Assembly (NCBI GenBank): GCA_951812805.1
Contig: CATOSZ010000013.1
Location: forward strand, 1-33,333
Reading direction: 5' to 3'
Length of the DNA stretch: 33,333 nucleotides
Source: an uncultured Alphaproteobacteria bacterium
Lineage (GTDB): Bacteria > Pseudomonadota > Alphaproteobacteria > GCA-2731375
The position numbers and the translations under genes are program-made. How positions within the stretch are numbered: the stretch's first letter is position 1; each line of letters starts with the position of its first letter. Shown piece after piece: positions 15,950 to 24,600 of the stretch. Under the pieces are notes generated by a model that made no database searches, was not told where the DNA came from, and saw only the letters and a program-made list of their open reading frames with translations.

Positions 15950-16726
15950 GTGGCAATCTCAAAGCACAACGACAACATCCTGATCGGTCAAGGCCGGCTC
16001 TACCTCGACCTGATCGAGAGCGGCGCGGACGGCGCGGAGCGGCTGACCGGGGCGCGCGATCTGGGCGACACGGTCTCGGCCGCGTTGAGCGTCTCCGAGG
16101 AGCGTGTGGTGGTGATGTCGGGCTCCGGGCCCGAGCGCAAGATGGTGGATAAGCCGCGCTCGGTGACGCGCACGCTTAACTTCACGCTGCACGATCTCTC
16201 GCTCGATAACCTGGCGCTATTTTTCGGGCAAGGCGAGGCGGCCGACGTCGATCACGTCCTCGTCGTCGACGAGGAGCACGCCGTGCTCAAGGGCCGGTGG
16301 TACACGCTCGCCGAAGCGCACGCTGGGGAGGTAGATACGATCCGCGTCTCGAAAAAGGGTGGCATGGTGTGGAACAAGGACCACGACTACAGGGTTGATG
16401 CGAAGCACGGCCGCATCGAGATCATGAAGGAGGACGCAGACATCGTCGTGACCTACCGCGTGAAGGCCGCGCCGCGCGCGCACATCGCGGTGGGCCGAGG
16501 GCTCGCGGCCTGCGGGGAGCGCGACGTGCTGGCCGCGCTGCGGTACGTCGAGGACTGCCCGCTGCACGGCGTCGCTCGGCACTACTACGCGCCTCGGTGC
16601 TCCGTCCGGCCGGCGGGGGATCTGACGCTGATGTCGCGCGACGGCGAGCAGCAGATCCAGCTCGCGGCGGAAGTGCTTAACCCGGCGGACGGCTCGCCCG
16701 CCCTTTACGTTTACGGCGACGCGTGA
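15950..16726 (+). CDS. Phage tail tube protein (major tail protein)
   Basis: The product has 258 residues from the GTG at 15950, with a strong AGGAGG 5 bases upstream; it is the best ribosome binding site in the operon, as expected for an abundant structural protein. The N-terminal ISKHNDNILIGQGRLYLDLI and the following beta-rich blocks (TRTLNFTLHDLSLDNLALFF, YRVDAKHGRIEIM, ADIVVTYRVKA) match tube proteins of Mu-like siphophages. A late segment resembles a surface-exposed insert (HYYAPRCSVRPAGDLTLMS). The protein is predicted to stack in rings around the tape measure. The stop overlaps the next ATG. Confidence 0.75.
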   Translation: MAISKHNDNILIGQGRLYLDLIESGADGAERLTGARDLGDTVSAALSVSEERVVVMSGSGPERKMVDKPRSVTRTLNFTLHDLSLDNLALFFGQGEAADVDHVLVVDEEHAVLKGRWYTLAEAHAGEVDTIRVSKKGGMVWNKDHDYRVDAKHGRIEIMKEDADIVVTYRVKAAPRAHIAVGRGLAACGERDVLAALRYVEDCPLHGVARHYYAPRCSVRPAGDLTLMSRDGEQQIQLAAEVLNPADGSPALYVYGDA

Positions 16727-17295
16727 TGGCGGCAACTGGAAACAAGACCCCGCGCCGGCGGGCGGCGACTACCGCTCCCGCCGATCCGGCGGAGCAAATG
16801 AAAGTGCTGTTTCCCGATGTCACTGTCGAGGTCACCGACCCGGCAACGGGCAAGGCGGTCACGTTGACGGTCGCGGAATACCGGTTTTTGGACGGACTTA
16901 AGGCGCAGGCGCTGGGCGAGCCTCTGATCCGGGATCTGGCCCTCCTGGCCGGACGGGCCGCGACGGCGGCGGACGAAGACGAGGGGGAATCGACCGCGGG
17001 CGTCGATCTGGCGGCGCTGGAGGCGGTCGTGGGCCGGCATGGCGAACTCTGGCTGGATCTGGTCGCGTTGGCCAGCGGGCGGGATGCCGCCTGGCTGGCG
17101 GCGCTCTCGGACAAGGATGCCCGCGAGGTGACGGGGGCGATGTGGGGCGCCAACCTGCATTTTTTCATACGCCGGGTCGTCGCGGGCGCCGTGACGGGCG
17201 ATCTGGCGGCCGGACCGTGGGGCTCGCTCGGGTCTTGGATGCGCTTATCCGCGCGGGCCACGGACGCGGCCACGCCGCGCTCTGCCGGCGGCTGA
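16726..17295 (+). CDS. Tail assembly chaperone, upstream frame (DUF6631-like, G analogue)
   Basis: The product has 189 residues from the ATG at 16726. A charged N-terminus (GNKTPRRRAATTAP) is followed by a small beta domain, VLFPDVTVEVTDPATGKAV and LTVAEYRFLDGLKAQAL. A helical domain ends at AMWGANLHFFIRRVVAG. This pattern is that of the phage proteins encoded directly upstream of the tape measure that act as its folding chaperone. At HFF (17158-17166) the mRNA carries T_TTT_TTC, correctly phased for a -1 shift into the downstream frame. The non-shifted product ends at 17295 with a low-complexity tail (SARATDAATPRSAGG). See the slippery-site entry. Confidence 0.75.
   Translation: MAATGNKTPRRRAATTAPADPAEQMKVLFPDVTVEVTDPATGKAVTLTVAEYRFLDGLKAQALGEPLIRDLALLAGRAATAADEDEGESTAGVDLAALEAVVGRHGELWLDLVALASGRDAAWLAALSDKDAREVTGAMWGANLHFFIRRVVAGAVTGDLAAGPWGSLGSWMRLSARATDAATPRSAGG
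17160..17166 (+). promoter_or_regulatory. Candidate -1 programmed frameshift site (T_TTT_TTC)
   Basis: The heptamer TTTTTTC is phased as T TTT TTC in the chaperone frame (codons TTT 17161-17163, TTC 17164-17166). After a -1 slip, decoding continues CAT ACG CCG GGT in the downstream frame, which is open until 17468 at the tape measure start. This is the position and geometry of the lambda G/GT-type frameshift. The downstream DNA is very GC-rich, so a stimulatory stem-loop is possible, but I did not fold it. Confidence 0.7.
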
Positions 17296-17468
17296 CCTGG
17301 CGGCAGATGCTGTTGTTTTGGGAAGAGGCGGAGATTCGCAGGGTCGAGAGCGCCGGTGATGCGGCCGAGGCGCTATTGGTCGGCGGCGGCTCGCCTCGCT
17401 CCGCCACGTCGGGCGGCGACGCTCTGGCGGCGCTGGCGGCCCGCGACCCGGGAATCGAGATCAGATGA
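17235..17468 (+). CDS. Tail assembly chaperone, downstream frame (T analogue)
   Basis: This is the open frame running to the tape measure. The conserved part reads LDALIRAGHGRGHAALCRRLTWRQMLLFWEEAEIRRVE. It resembles small phage proteins ('LIxAGH...T..Q...Y.EA') found between chaperone and tape measure genes in Mu-like siphophages. No ATG starts it. It is either made as a -1 frameshift extension of the upstream frame from 17166, giving a fusion of about 247 residues, or from the TTG at 17235, which would give 77 residues and is the coordinate listed. The C-terminus is Gly/Ser/Ala-rich. The stop overlaps the ATG of the tape measure gene. Confidence 0.65.
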   Translation: MDALIRAGHGRGHAALCRRLTWRQMLLFWEEAEIRRVESAGDAAEALLVGGGSPRSATSGGDALAALAARDPGIEIR

Positions 17469-20233
17469 GCAAAAACCTCAATCTGGCGCTGCGGATCAAA
17501 GCGGACCTCGATCAAGCGACGGCCGAGATCAGGGCGCTGAGACGCGATCTCGCGAAGACCGGCGAGGCGGCCGGCAAGACGGGCAAGCGGGCCAAGAGGA
17601 CCGGCAAGGACATCGACGGGCTCGGCGACGGGGCGTCCCGGGCCGCGAGCCAAGTCGACGGCCTCGGCAGGAAAGCCAGGAAGGCGGGCACGGAAGTCGA
17701 CGACCTCGGCAGGAAGGCGAAGAAGGCCGGGGATAAAGTCAAAGGCTTTGGCAAGAAAGCCAAGGGCGCGGGCGATGGCGTGGGCGGCGCTGGCCGGAGC
17801 GCGCTGGCTTTCGCCGGCGCGTTGCGCGGCCTGTTACCGGTCGCCGTGGCGCTGACGGCGATTGGCCTCACCAAGGAGATCGTGGATACAGGCCGGGCGA
17901 TGGAACGGCTCGAGTTCCGCTTCCGCGCGGCGGCGGGCAGTGCCGAGGCGGGCGCGGCGGAGCTGGCCTTCGTGCGCGCCGAGGCCGAGCGGCTCGGGAT
18001 CGCTTTCCAAGGCGCGGCGGCGGCCTATTCTGGCTTCGCGGCGGCGGCCAAGGGCACGGCGCTCGAGGGCGAGGCGGCGCGGGAGATCTTCACGGCGGTG
18101 GCCGAGGCGGGCCGGGCGATGGGGCTTTCCGCCGAGCAACAGCAGGGCGCGCTGCGGGCCCTGGAACAGATGATTTCCAAGGGCACGGTCGCGTCGGAGG
18201 AGCTCCGTGGTCAGCTCGGCGAGCGGCTGCCGGGCGCTTTCCAGCTGGCCGCGCGCGCCATGGGGGTGACCACCAAGCAGCTCGGCGAGATGCTGCAACG
18301 CGGCGAGATCCTCGCCGATGATCTGTTGCCCAAGCTGGCGCGGGAGCTCCGCGCCTCGGTCGCCGAGGCTCTGCCGGGAGCGATGGAGGGGGCCGACGCG
18401 GCGATCACCCGGCTGGAGAACGCGATTTGGGACCTCGGCGTGGCGATCGCCGAGAGCGGCGTGCTCGATCTTGCCGCGAGCCTGGCCAAGGCGGGCACGG
18501 CGGTGGTCCGGTTCGCGACGCCGGGCGGCGATCTGTCGCGAGCGGATCTGGAGGGCAACATCTCCGTCGCGGAGACAGCGCTCGGTGGACCTATGGCCGG
18601 GAGCACGCGTCGGAACATCGAGGCGCAGATAAAGAGGTGGCGCCGAGAGCTGGAGAAATTCAGCGCCGAGATTGCCGCCGAGGCCGCCGCCAAGGCGGAC
18701 GCGTTTACCACCGACGCGACGCTCGATCATTACAACCGAGATGCCGCCACCGCCCCGAGCAAGGCGGCCGGGAAGGCGCTGGCCCAGCTCGAGCGGCAAA
18801 TCGCGCTCACCGGCAAGTTGAGCCAGGAGCAGATCGCCGCTTGGGAGATCGCGGAGGGCCGCTGGAAGGCCGAGAGCCAGGCGACGAAAGAGCGCTTGTT
18901 GGCGGGTGCCCGGCAACTCGATCAGTTGGCCGAGGAGGGCCGTGATGCCGAAGAGACCGCGCGGAAGGGCAAGGCCGCCACGCGGGCGCGCACGGCGGCG
19001 CTCGAGGACCTGAAGGCCCAGGCGCTGGCCCTGCTGCCCGCCTACCAGCGCGAGCGGGCCGAGATCGAGATCTGGAAGACGGAGACCCTCGCCGCGCTCG
19101 ACGGGGTGGGCGCGGCGCGGGAAGAGCGTGCCGCCCGGCGGGCCGAGGTCGAGCGTATCGCCGCCGAGAAGATCCGCCGGCTGGACCAGGCCGAGACCAA
19201 GCGCCGCCGCGATATGGCGGCCGAGGAAGAGGGGCACCGAAACAAGGCGATCGAGGCGGCCGAGGAAGAGGCTGAACGCCGGCTGCGCGCCTCCCGGCAC
19301 TGGCAAGACGGCGCGATTCGGGGCTTGAAAGACTATGGCGAAGCGGCGACGGACGCCGGCCAGCGGGCCGAGGACGCCGTGGGCGACGGCGCCAAGCGCA
19401 TGGAGGACGCACTCACCGGCTTCGTGACGTCGGGCAAGCTCGAGGTCAGCGATCTCGCCGACCACATCATCGCCGAGATGGCGCGGGCCGCCATCCGGCA
19501 GAACATCACCGGGCCGCTGGCGAGCGGCTTCGGTAGTATGCTCGGCAGTCTGTTCGGCGGCGGGAACGCCATCGCCGACTCCGGCGTCGGGTTTGACAGC
19601 CCGGGCGGCGTCGGGCCACACGACTTCCGGCTATTCCACGCCGGCGGCATCGTCGGCGCCCCCGGCGGCACGCGCCGTGCCGTTCCGCCCGCGATCTTCG
19701 CCCAGGCCCGGCGCTGGCACGCCGGCGGGGTCGTCGGCTTACGCGGCGGCGAGGAGCCGGCGATCCTGGAGAAGGGCGAGGAGGTGCTGACGGCGCGGGA
19801 CCCGCGCCACCGCGACAACCTCGCCCAGGTACCGCGCGCCCTCCCCCTCGACCTCGCCCTGAAGGCCGAGGTGGCGTTGACGCTGCCCGAGAGTGTGAAG
19901 GACGATCTGGCCGGGCTGTTCGCCCCGCCGCGCGGGCGCCACTTCGTGGACCGGCTGCGACCCGAGCAGATCCCCGTCGCCTACGAAGTGATGCCGCGCG
20001 GCGATGCACCGGCCGGCAACGCGGCAGCGAAGGCCCGCGCGCCCGCCGTGCCGCCGCCGGCCGCCCCTGTCATCAACATCAGCAATCAGGGCACGCCACA
20101 GCGCGAGGTGAGCCGCACCGCGCGCTTCGAAGACGGGCAATGGGTGGTCGATCTGGTCGTCACGGACGGCCTGAACGGCGGCCCCATCGCGAGCATGGTC
20201 GAGACGATCGGGAGGCGTGGCGGCGCCCGATGA
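17465..20233 (+). CDS. Phage tail tape measure protein
   Basis: The product has 922 residues and sets tail length while filling the tube. The N-terminal 115 residues form a coiled region with spaced Lys/Arg repeats (GLGRKARKAGTEVDDLGRKAKKAGDKV). A hydrophobic stretch (about 113-140, ALAFAGALRGLLPVAVALTAIGL) follows. The tape measure domain (about 140-320) is marked by FVRAEAERLGIAFQGAAAAYSGFAAAAKG, LRALEQMISKGTVASEELRGQLGERLPGAF and ILADDLLPKLARELR. Charged coiled coil occupies about 440-620. The lambda-type C-terminal region begins at LTGFVTSGKLEVSDLADHI. Two HAGG(I/V)VG repeats and GEEPAILEKGEEVLTARDPR follow near residues 720-780, a common ending in such proteins. At 922 residues the tail would be roughly 130-140 nm by the usual 1.5 angstrom per residue rule. 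Confidence 0.9.
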   Translation: MSKNLNLALRIKADLDQATAEIRALRRDLAKTGEAAGKTGKRAKRTGKDIDGLGDGASRAASQVDGLGRKARKAGTEVDDLGRKAKKAGDKVKGFGKKAKGAGDGVGGAGRSALAFAGALRGLLPVAVALTAIGLTKEIVDTGRAMERLEFRFRAAAGSAEAGAAELAFVRAEAERLGIAFQGAAAAYSGFAAAAKGTALEGEAAREIFTAVAEAGRAMGLSAEQQQGALRALEQMISKGTVASEELRGQLGERLPGAFQLAARAMGVTTKQLGEMLQRGEILADDLLPKLARELRASVAEALPGAMEGADAAITRLENAIWDLGVAIAESGVLDLAASLAKAGTAVVRFATPGGDLSRADLEGNISVAETALGGPMAGSTRRNIEAQIKRWRRELEKFSAEIAAEAAAKADAFTTDATLDHYNRDAATAPSKAAGKALAQLERQIALTGKLSQEQIAAWEIAEGRWKAESQATKERLLAGARQLDQLAEEGRDAEETARKGKAATRARTAALEDLKAQALALLPAYQRERAEIEIWKTETLAALDGVGAAREERAARRAEVERIAAEKIRRLDQAETKRRRDMAAEEEGHRNKAIEAAEEEAERRLRASRHWQDGAIRGLKDYGEAATDAGQRAEDAVGDGAKRMEDALTGFVTSGKLEVSDLADHIIAEMARAAIRQNITGPLASGFGSMLGSLFGGGNAIADSGVGFDSPGGVGPHDFRLFHAGGIVGAPGGTRRAVPPAIFAQARRWHAGGVVGLRGGEEPAILEKGEEVLTARDPRHRDNLAQVPRALPLDLALKAEVALTLPESVKDDLAGLFAPPRGRHFVDRLRPEQIPVAYEVMPRGDAPAGNAAAKARAPAVPPPAAPVINISNQGTPQREVSRTARFEDGQWVVDLVVTDGLNGGPIASMVETIGRRGGAR

Positions 20234-20601
20234 CCGCGTGGCCCGCATACGCGGTTGTCGAGGCCGATGGCTATGAGGTCGTTCAGGACGTCGACGTCCG
20301 CCGCACGACGTTCGAGAGCGGCGCGGTGCGCCAGGCCCGCCGGTCGACCTCGGCGCTGCTGGTGCGCATCGTGCGGGTCCATATCGACAGCGACGCCGAT
20401 CTCGCGCGCTTCCGGGTCTGGGCGGCGCGCCACGCCCACCGCTGGTTCGCCTGGAACGACCCGCACGATGGCGTCCTTCGCCGGGCGCGGGTGCGCGGTG
20501 GCGCCGGCTCCATCCGCTACGCCGCGCGCTCTCCCGCCCAGGACAGACGCTACTGGGCGGCCGCCCTGGAAATCGAGGGCCTGGAGGCGGACCGGATATG
20601 A
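20230..20601 (+). CDS. Phage minor tail protein (distal-tail-like)
   Basis: The product has 123 residues from the ATG at 20230, overlapping the tape measure stop by 4 bases. It is beta-rich with a conserved-looking core: GYEVVQDVDVRRTTFESGAVRQARR, VRVHIDSDADLARFRVWAARHAHRWFAWNDP and RYWAAALEIEGLEADRI. Size, place directly after the tape measure, and fold type fit the tail-hub protein (DUF2460/gpM/GTA distal-tail class), but the family assignment is inference. Its stop overlaps the next ATG. Confidence 0.65.
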   Translation: MTAWPAYAVVEADGYEVVQDVDVRRTTFESGAVRQARRSTSALLVRIVRVHIDSDADLARFRVWAARHAHRWFAWNDPHDGVLRRARVRGGAGSIRYAARSPAQDRRYWAAALEIEGLEADRI

Positions 20602-21269
20602 CGACAGCACGATTCCGCCGCACGCTCTCCACCCTCGGCGCCGACGACGTGGTGCTGGCCGCCCTGGAGATCCGCCACCCGGCGATAACCGACCCGGTGC
20701 GCGTGGTCTCCCACACGACACCGATCACGATCGGCCGGCACCGTTACGATGCGCTCGGCTTCATGCTGCGCCTGGCCGACGACGTCGAGGGCCGCGCCCC
20801 CTCGGCCGAACTCGTGCTCGACAACGTCGGCCGCGATCTGACGCAATGGATCGAGCGCGCGGGTGGGGCCGCCGGCGCCACCTGCCGGGTAATGCTGGTG
20901 CTCGCCGCGCGCCGCGCCATCGAATGGGAGGCGGTGCTGGACGTCCTGCACGTGCGCTACGACGACGAGCGGGTGACGGTCACGCTCGGCTACGATCCGC
21001 TGCTGGACCGCGACGCGGTCGCCGTGCGGTACGACCCCGAGACCGCGCCCGGCCTGTTCGGCGCGGCGACGGCCGCCAACGGCCCGACCGGTGGCGGTGG
21101 CGACGTCGACGTCGACCCGCCGCCACCACCCCCACCGCCGTCGCCAGCGCCTGGATCCTTGGGCCCGTCCGACGATCAGGGCGAGAGCGACCACGGCGAC
21201 GACGGCCCCGACGGCCCCGACGGCCCCGAAGATAGCGCCTCGCCCGACGACGGAGGGATCGATGTCTGA
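20598..21269 (+). CDS. DUF1833-like phage tail protein with Pro- and Gly-Pro-Asp-rich C-terminus
   Basis: The product has 223 residues. Residues 1-160 resemble the DUF1833 phage tail family (gpL-like): LAALEIRHPAITDPVRVVSHTTPI, YDALGFMLRLADDVEGRAPSAELVLDNVGRDLTQWIE and RYDDERVTVTLGYDPLLDRDAV. The last about 60 residues are low complexity: a run of eight Pro after DVDVD, then repeated GPD units and many Asp/Glu. That tail could be an exposed flexible tether at the baseplate. It overlaps the next gene by 8 bases. The function within the tip complex is inferred from gene order. Confidence 0.7.
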   Translation: MTTARFRRTLSTLGADDVVLAALEIRHPAITDPVRVVSHTTPITIGRHRYDALGFMLRLADDVEGRAPSAELVLDNVGRDLTQWIERAGGAAGATCRVMLVLAARRAIEWEAVLDVLHVRYDDERVTVTLGYDPLLDRDAVAVRYDPETAPGLFGAATAANGPTGGGGDVDVDPPPPPPPPSPAPGSLGPSDDQGESDHGDDGPDGPDGPEDSASPDDGGIDV

Positions 21270-21684
21270 AGCCGCCGCCACGTCGCGACACTGGAGCGAG
21301 GCCTACATCGGCCGACCTTATATCGAAGGCGCCTTCGACTGCGCCGATCTCGTCGCTCTCGTCCTGGCCGAGCGCTTCGCCCGGCACTGGTCGCCGCCGC
21401 CGCGCGCCCGGGGCGTGCGCGGGCGCGACGCCCAGGTGGGCGCGCTCGCCACTGAATACGCCCGCCCCCTCGCCCACGGCGAGAGAGCGACAGAGGGCGA
21501 CGGCGTGCTGATGCGCGCCGCCGGCCGGCGGCGCGGCCTCGGCCACCACATCGGCCTCCACGTCGGAATCGAAAGCGACGCCTGGGTGCTGCACTGTCAG
21601 CGGGGCGTCGGCACCGTGCTGCACCCCGCCGCCAGCCTGGCGGCCCGTGGCCTCGAGATCCAAGGCCTGTACCGGTGGCTGTAA
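21262..21684 (+). CDS. NlpC/P60-like tail-tip peptidase
   Basis: The product has 140 residues. It fits the NlpC/P60 papain-like cysteine peptidases found at phage tail tips, which cut peptidoglycan peptides during entry (lambda gpK C-terminal domain, GTA gp14). The catalytic Cys lies in GAFDCADLVALV near residue 25, and the His is in GHHIGLHVGIE near residue 92. The chain ends with WVLHCQRGVGTVLHPAASLAARGLEIQGLYRW, typical of this group. It sits between the DUF1833-like protein and the J-like protein, the usual order. It overlaps the next start if that is the GTG at 21675. Confidence 0.8.
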   Translation: MSEAAATSRHWSEAYIGRPYIEGAFDCADLVALVLAERFARHWSPPPRARGVRGRDAQVGALATEYARPLAHGERATEGDGVLMRAAGRRRGLGHHIGLHVGIESDAWVLHCQRGVGTVLHPAASLAARGLEIQGLYRWL

Positions 21685-24600
21685 AGATGCGAGAAACGCC
21701 CGTTTCCGGCCCTTGCACCGCCCCGGAACAGGCCGCGGTCGCCGACCTCTGGCCCCATCCGCTGACCGCCGAGGGCCGCGAGACACGGCGTGTGGCGCTC
21801 CGGGGCCACGAGACCCTGGCGAGCCTCGCCGCCCAGGAGGCGCGGCGTCTGGGCGCGGACCCGGGCCACGTCGCCATCGCCCTGAATGGCTGCCCGGTCG
21901 CCCGCGCACTCTGGCCAGCGGCGAGGCTCGGCCCCGGCGACATCGTGACCCTGCGCGTCGTGCCCGCCGGTGGCGACTCCAACGCCCTCGCCATCGCCCT
22001 GCAGATCGCCATCATCGCCGGCGCCGCCTATATCGGCGGTCCGGCCGGCGTCGCCTTGCTCGGCAGCCAGTTCGCCGCCAGTGCGGCCAGCGCCGCCGTG
22101 CTGATCGGCGGCACCCTGGTCGCCAACGCCCTCGTCCCGCCGCCTTCGCCCGACGCGCCGGGCGGCGGCGCGCCGGGCGAGGCGGTCTATTCGCTGGCCG
22201 GCGGCGCCAACCGGGCGCGCCTCTACGCCCGCCTGCCCCTCGTGCTCGGTACCCACCGGATGTTCCCCGACCTCGGGGCCCGTGAATACGCCGAGTTCGC
22301 CGCCGGCGCGGACGGTCGGGTCGAACAGGGCCTCTTCCAGATCTTCAACTTCGGCTTCGGCAACCTCGAGATCCGCGATCTCCGTCACGGCGACACACCG
22401 CTCTCCGTCTACGAGGGCGTCGAGACCGAGTGGGCGCGCGGTGGCGGCACGATCTCGCTGGTCGCGGGTAACGTCGACACCGTCGAGGGCGCCGCGCTCG
22501 ATGCTACCGATTGGATCGAGCGCGTGCTGCCCGCCGGCACGGCCCGTGCCGCCATCGACATCGCCGGGCAGCTGTTCACTCTATCGAAGAAGGGCGACCC
22601 TGGGCGTCGCGCCGTCGAGATCGAGATCGAGCACTGGCCTGAGGGCGGCGATGTCGGCAAGGTCGCACTCCGCCGTACCCTCGCCTGGGACAAACGGACA
22701 CCCTATCGCCGGACCATCGCTCTCACCCTGACGAATGCCGGCGCCGACAAAGCCCACCATGTCCGCCTGCGGCGTCTCCGGGCGCCGGAAGACAGTAAAT
22801 ACGTCATCGACCGGCTGCATTGGACCGCGCTACGCGGCTATCAGCCGGATAGCGCCGATTACAGCGGTCAGACCCGGCTCGGCCTCAAGTTCCGCGCCTC
22901 CGGCCAGGTCTCCGGCCGCCTGGAGAAAATATCCGCCATGGTGAGCCAGAGGGTCCCGGTCTGGGACGGCCGGCGCTGGAGCGCACCCCGGGTCACCTCG
23001 AACCCGGCCTGGATCTACCGCTGGTTCGCCCGCGGCGTGTTCGTTGATGGCCAGCTCAAGGCCGGCGCCGGCCTGCCGCCCGCGCGGGTCGACGACGCGG
23101 CCCTCAAGCGCTGGGGCGCCTGGTGCGAGGCCCAGGGGTTGGCCTGCGATTACGCGATCGACCGCGCCATGACGCAGGCCCAGGTCCTCACCCTGATCGC
23201 GCGCTGTGGCCGCGCCAGCCCGAGCTGGGCCGCCGGCAAGCTCGGCGTGGTCTGGGAGGCCGCGGGGACGCCGGTCACCGCGCTGATCACGCCCGAGAAC
23301 ATCCTTGCCGGCTCCCTCGAGGTCGACTGGGCCGCGGCGACGGGCGCCGAGGAGATCGTCTGCCGCTACGTCGAACCCGACCTGGACTGGCAGTGGAACA
23401 GCGTCCGCCGCCTGGCGCCGGGCGTGCGTGGCGCGCCGGCCCGTAGCGTGACCGTCACGCTGCCCGGCGTGACGAAGCGTGCGCAGGCGGCCACCGAATG
23501 CAATTTGCAGGCCGCGCGGCAGATCTATCACCGCCGCCGCATCGCCTGGGACATGGCCGACGAGGGCCTGCTGATCCAGCGCGGCGACGTCGTCAGGCTG
23601 ACCCACGGCCTGATCGACGGCGGCCTCGCCGGCCGTCTGCTCGGCGGCAACGAGCGCCGCCTGCGTCTCTCCCGCCCCGTCGAGCTCACCGGCGAGGATT
23701 ACATAATCCTGCGTCTCGCCGACGGCGCCCTGCACACCACCCTGGTCGCTCGTCCTGGCGGCGGGGGCGATGACGAGGTCCTGTTGGCCGCGCCGCTGCC
23801 CGCCGCCCCGGGCGCGGCGGGCGACGATCCCCTGGACATCCTCTGGCGGCTCTACCCGGCCGGCAGCCCGCCGGCCAAGGTCCGGATCGTCTCGGTCCGG
23901 CCGCGCGCCGACGGCACGACCCGCTTCGAGGCGATCGACGAGGTCGACGCCTATCACCGGGCCGCCACCTCCGACCTCGCGGTGCCGCTGCCCCGCCTGC
24001 GCCGCGAGACGCCGCGTGTGCTCGCCATCGGCTTCTCGGAGGCGCCCGTCCAGGTTGGCCGCGCCCACTTGGTGGAGATCACCGCCACACTCTCCGTGGC
24101 CGGCGACTGGCGTGGCGGCACCATCCGCGCCGACGACGGCGGCGAGATGCGCGTCGTCGCCAGGCTCTCCGCCGGCGAGACCAGCGCCAGCTGGATCGCC
24201 CGCGCCGGCGGCGAAATCGACGTGGTGGTGACGCCCGGCTCCGACGCCGCCCCGGCGGGCACGCCCTTCGTGGCCAAATTCAAGGCCGCCGGCGTGGCCG
24301 GCCCGGCGCCCGCCGCGCCGGAGGCCTTCACGGTCGCGGCCGCCGCCGACGGCACCCGGCGCTTCGGCTGGCGCGACGCCGCATCCCCCACCGTCGTCGG
24401 ATACCGCATTCTGTACGCGCCGGGCGCGCGGGACCCACGCTCGGCCATGACGCCGCTGCACGACGGCCTGCTCACCGCCAGTCCCTGGGAGAGCCAGGAT
24501 CCGCCCGCCGGCACCTGGCGCTTCGCCATCGTGGCGGTCGACGCCCACGGCCGGGAGTCGGAACCGGCCTACGCCGCCGCCACCCTGCCGCCACCGCGCG

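Noticed and set aside
17834..19621. Minus-strand open frame of 595 codons opposite the tape measure gene
   Set aside because: Shadow of a real gene with strong third-position GC; no domain or start context supports it.
22830..24548. Minus-strand open frame of 572 codons opposite the J-like gene
   Set aside because: Antisense shadow; the plus-strand J-like protein explains the region fully.
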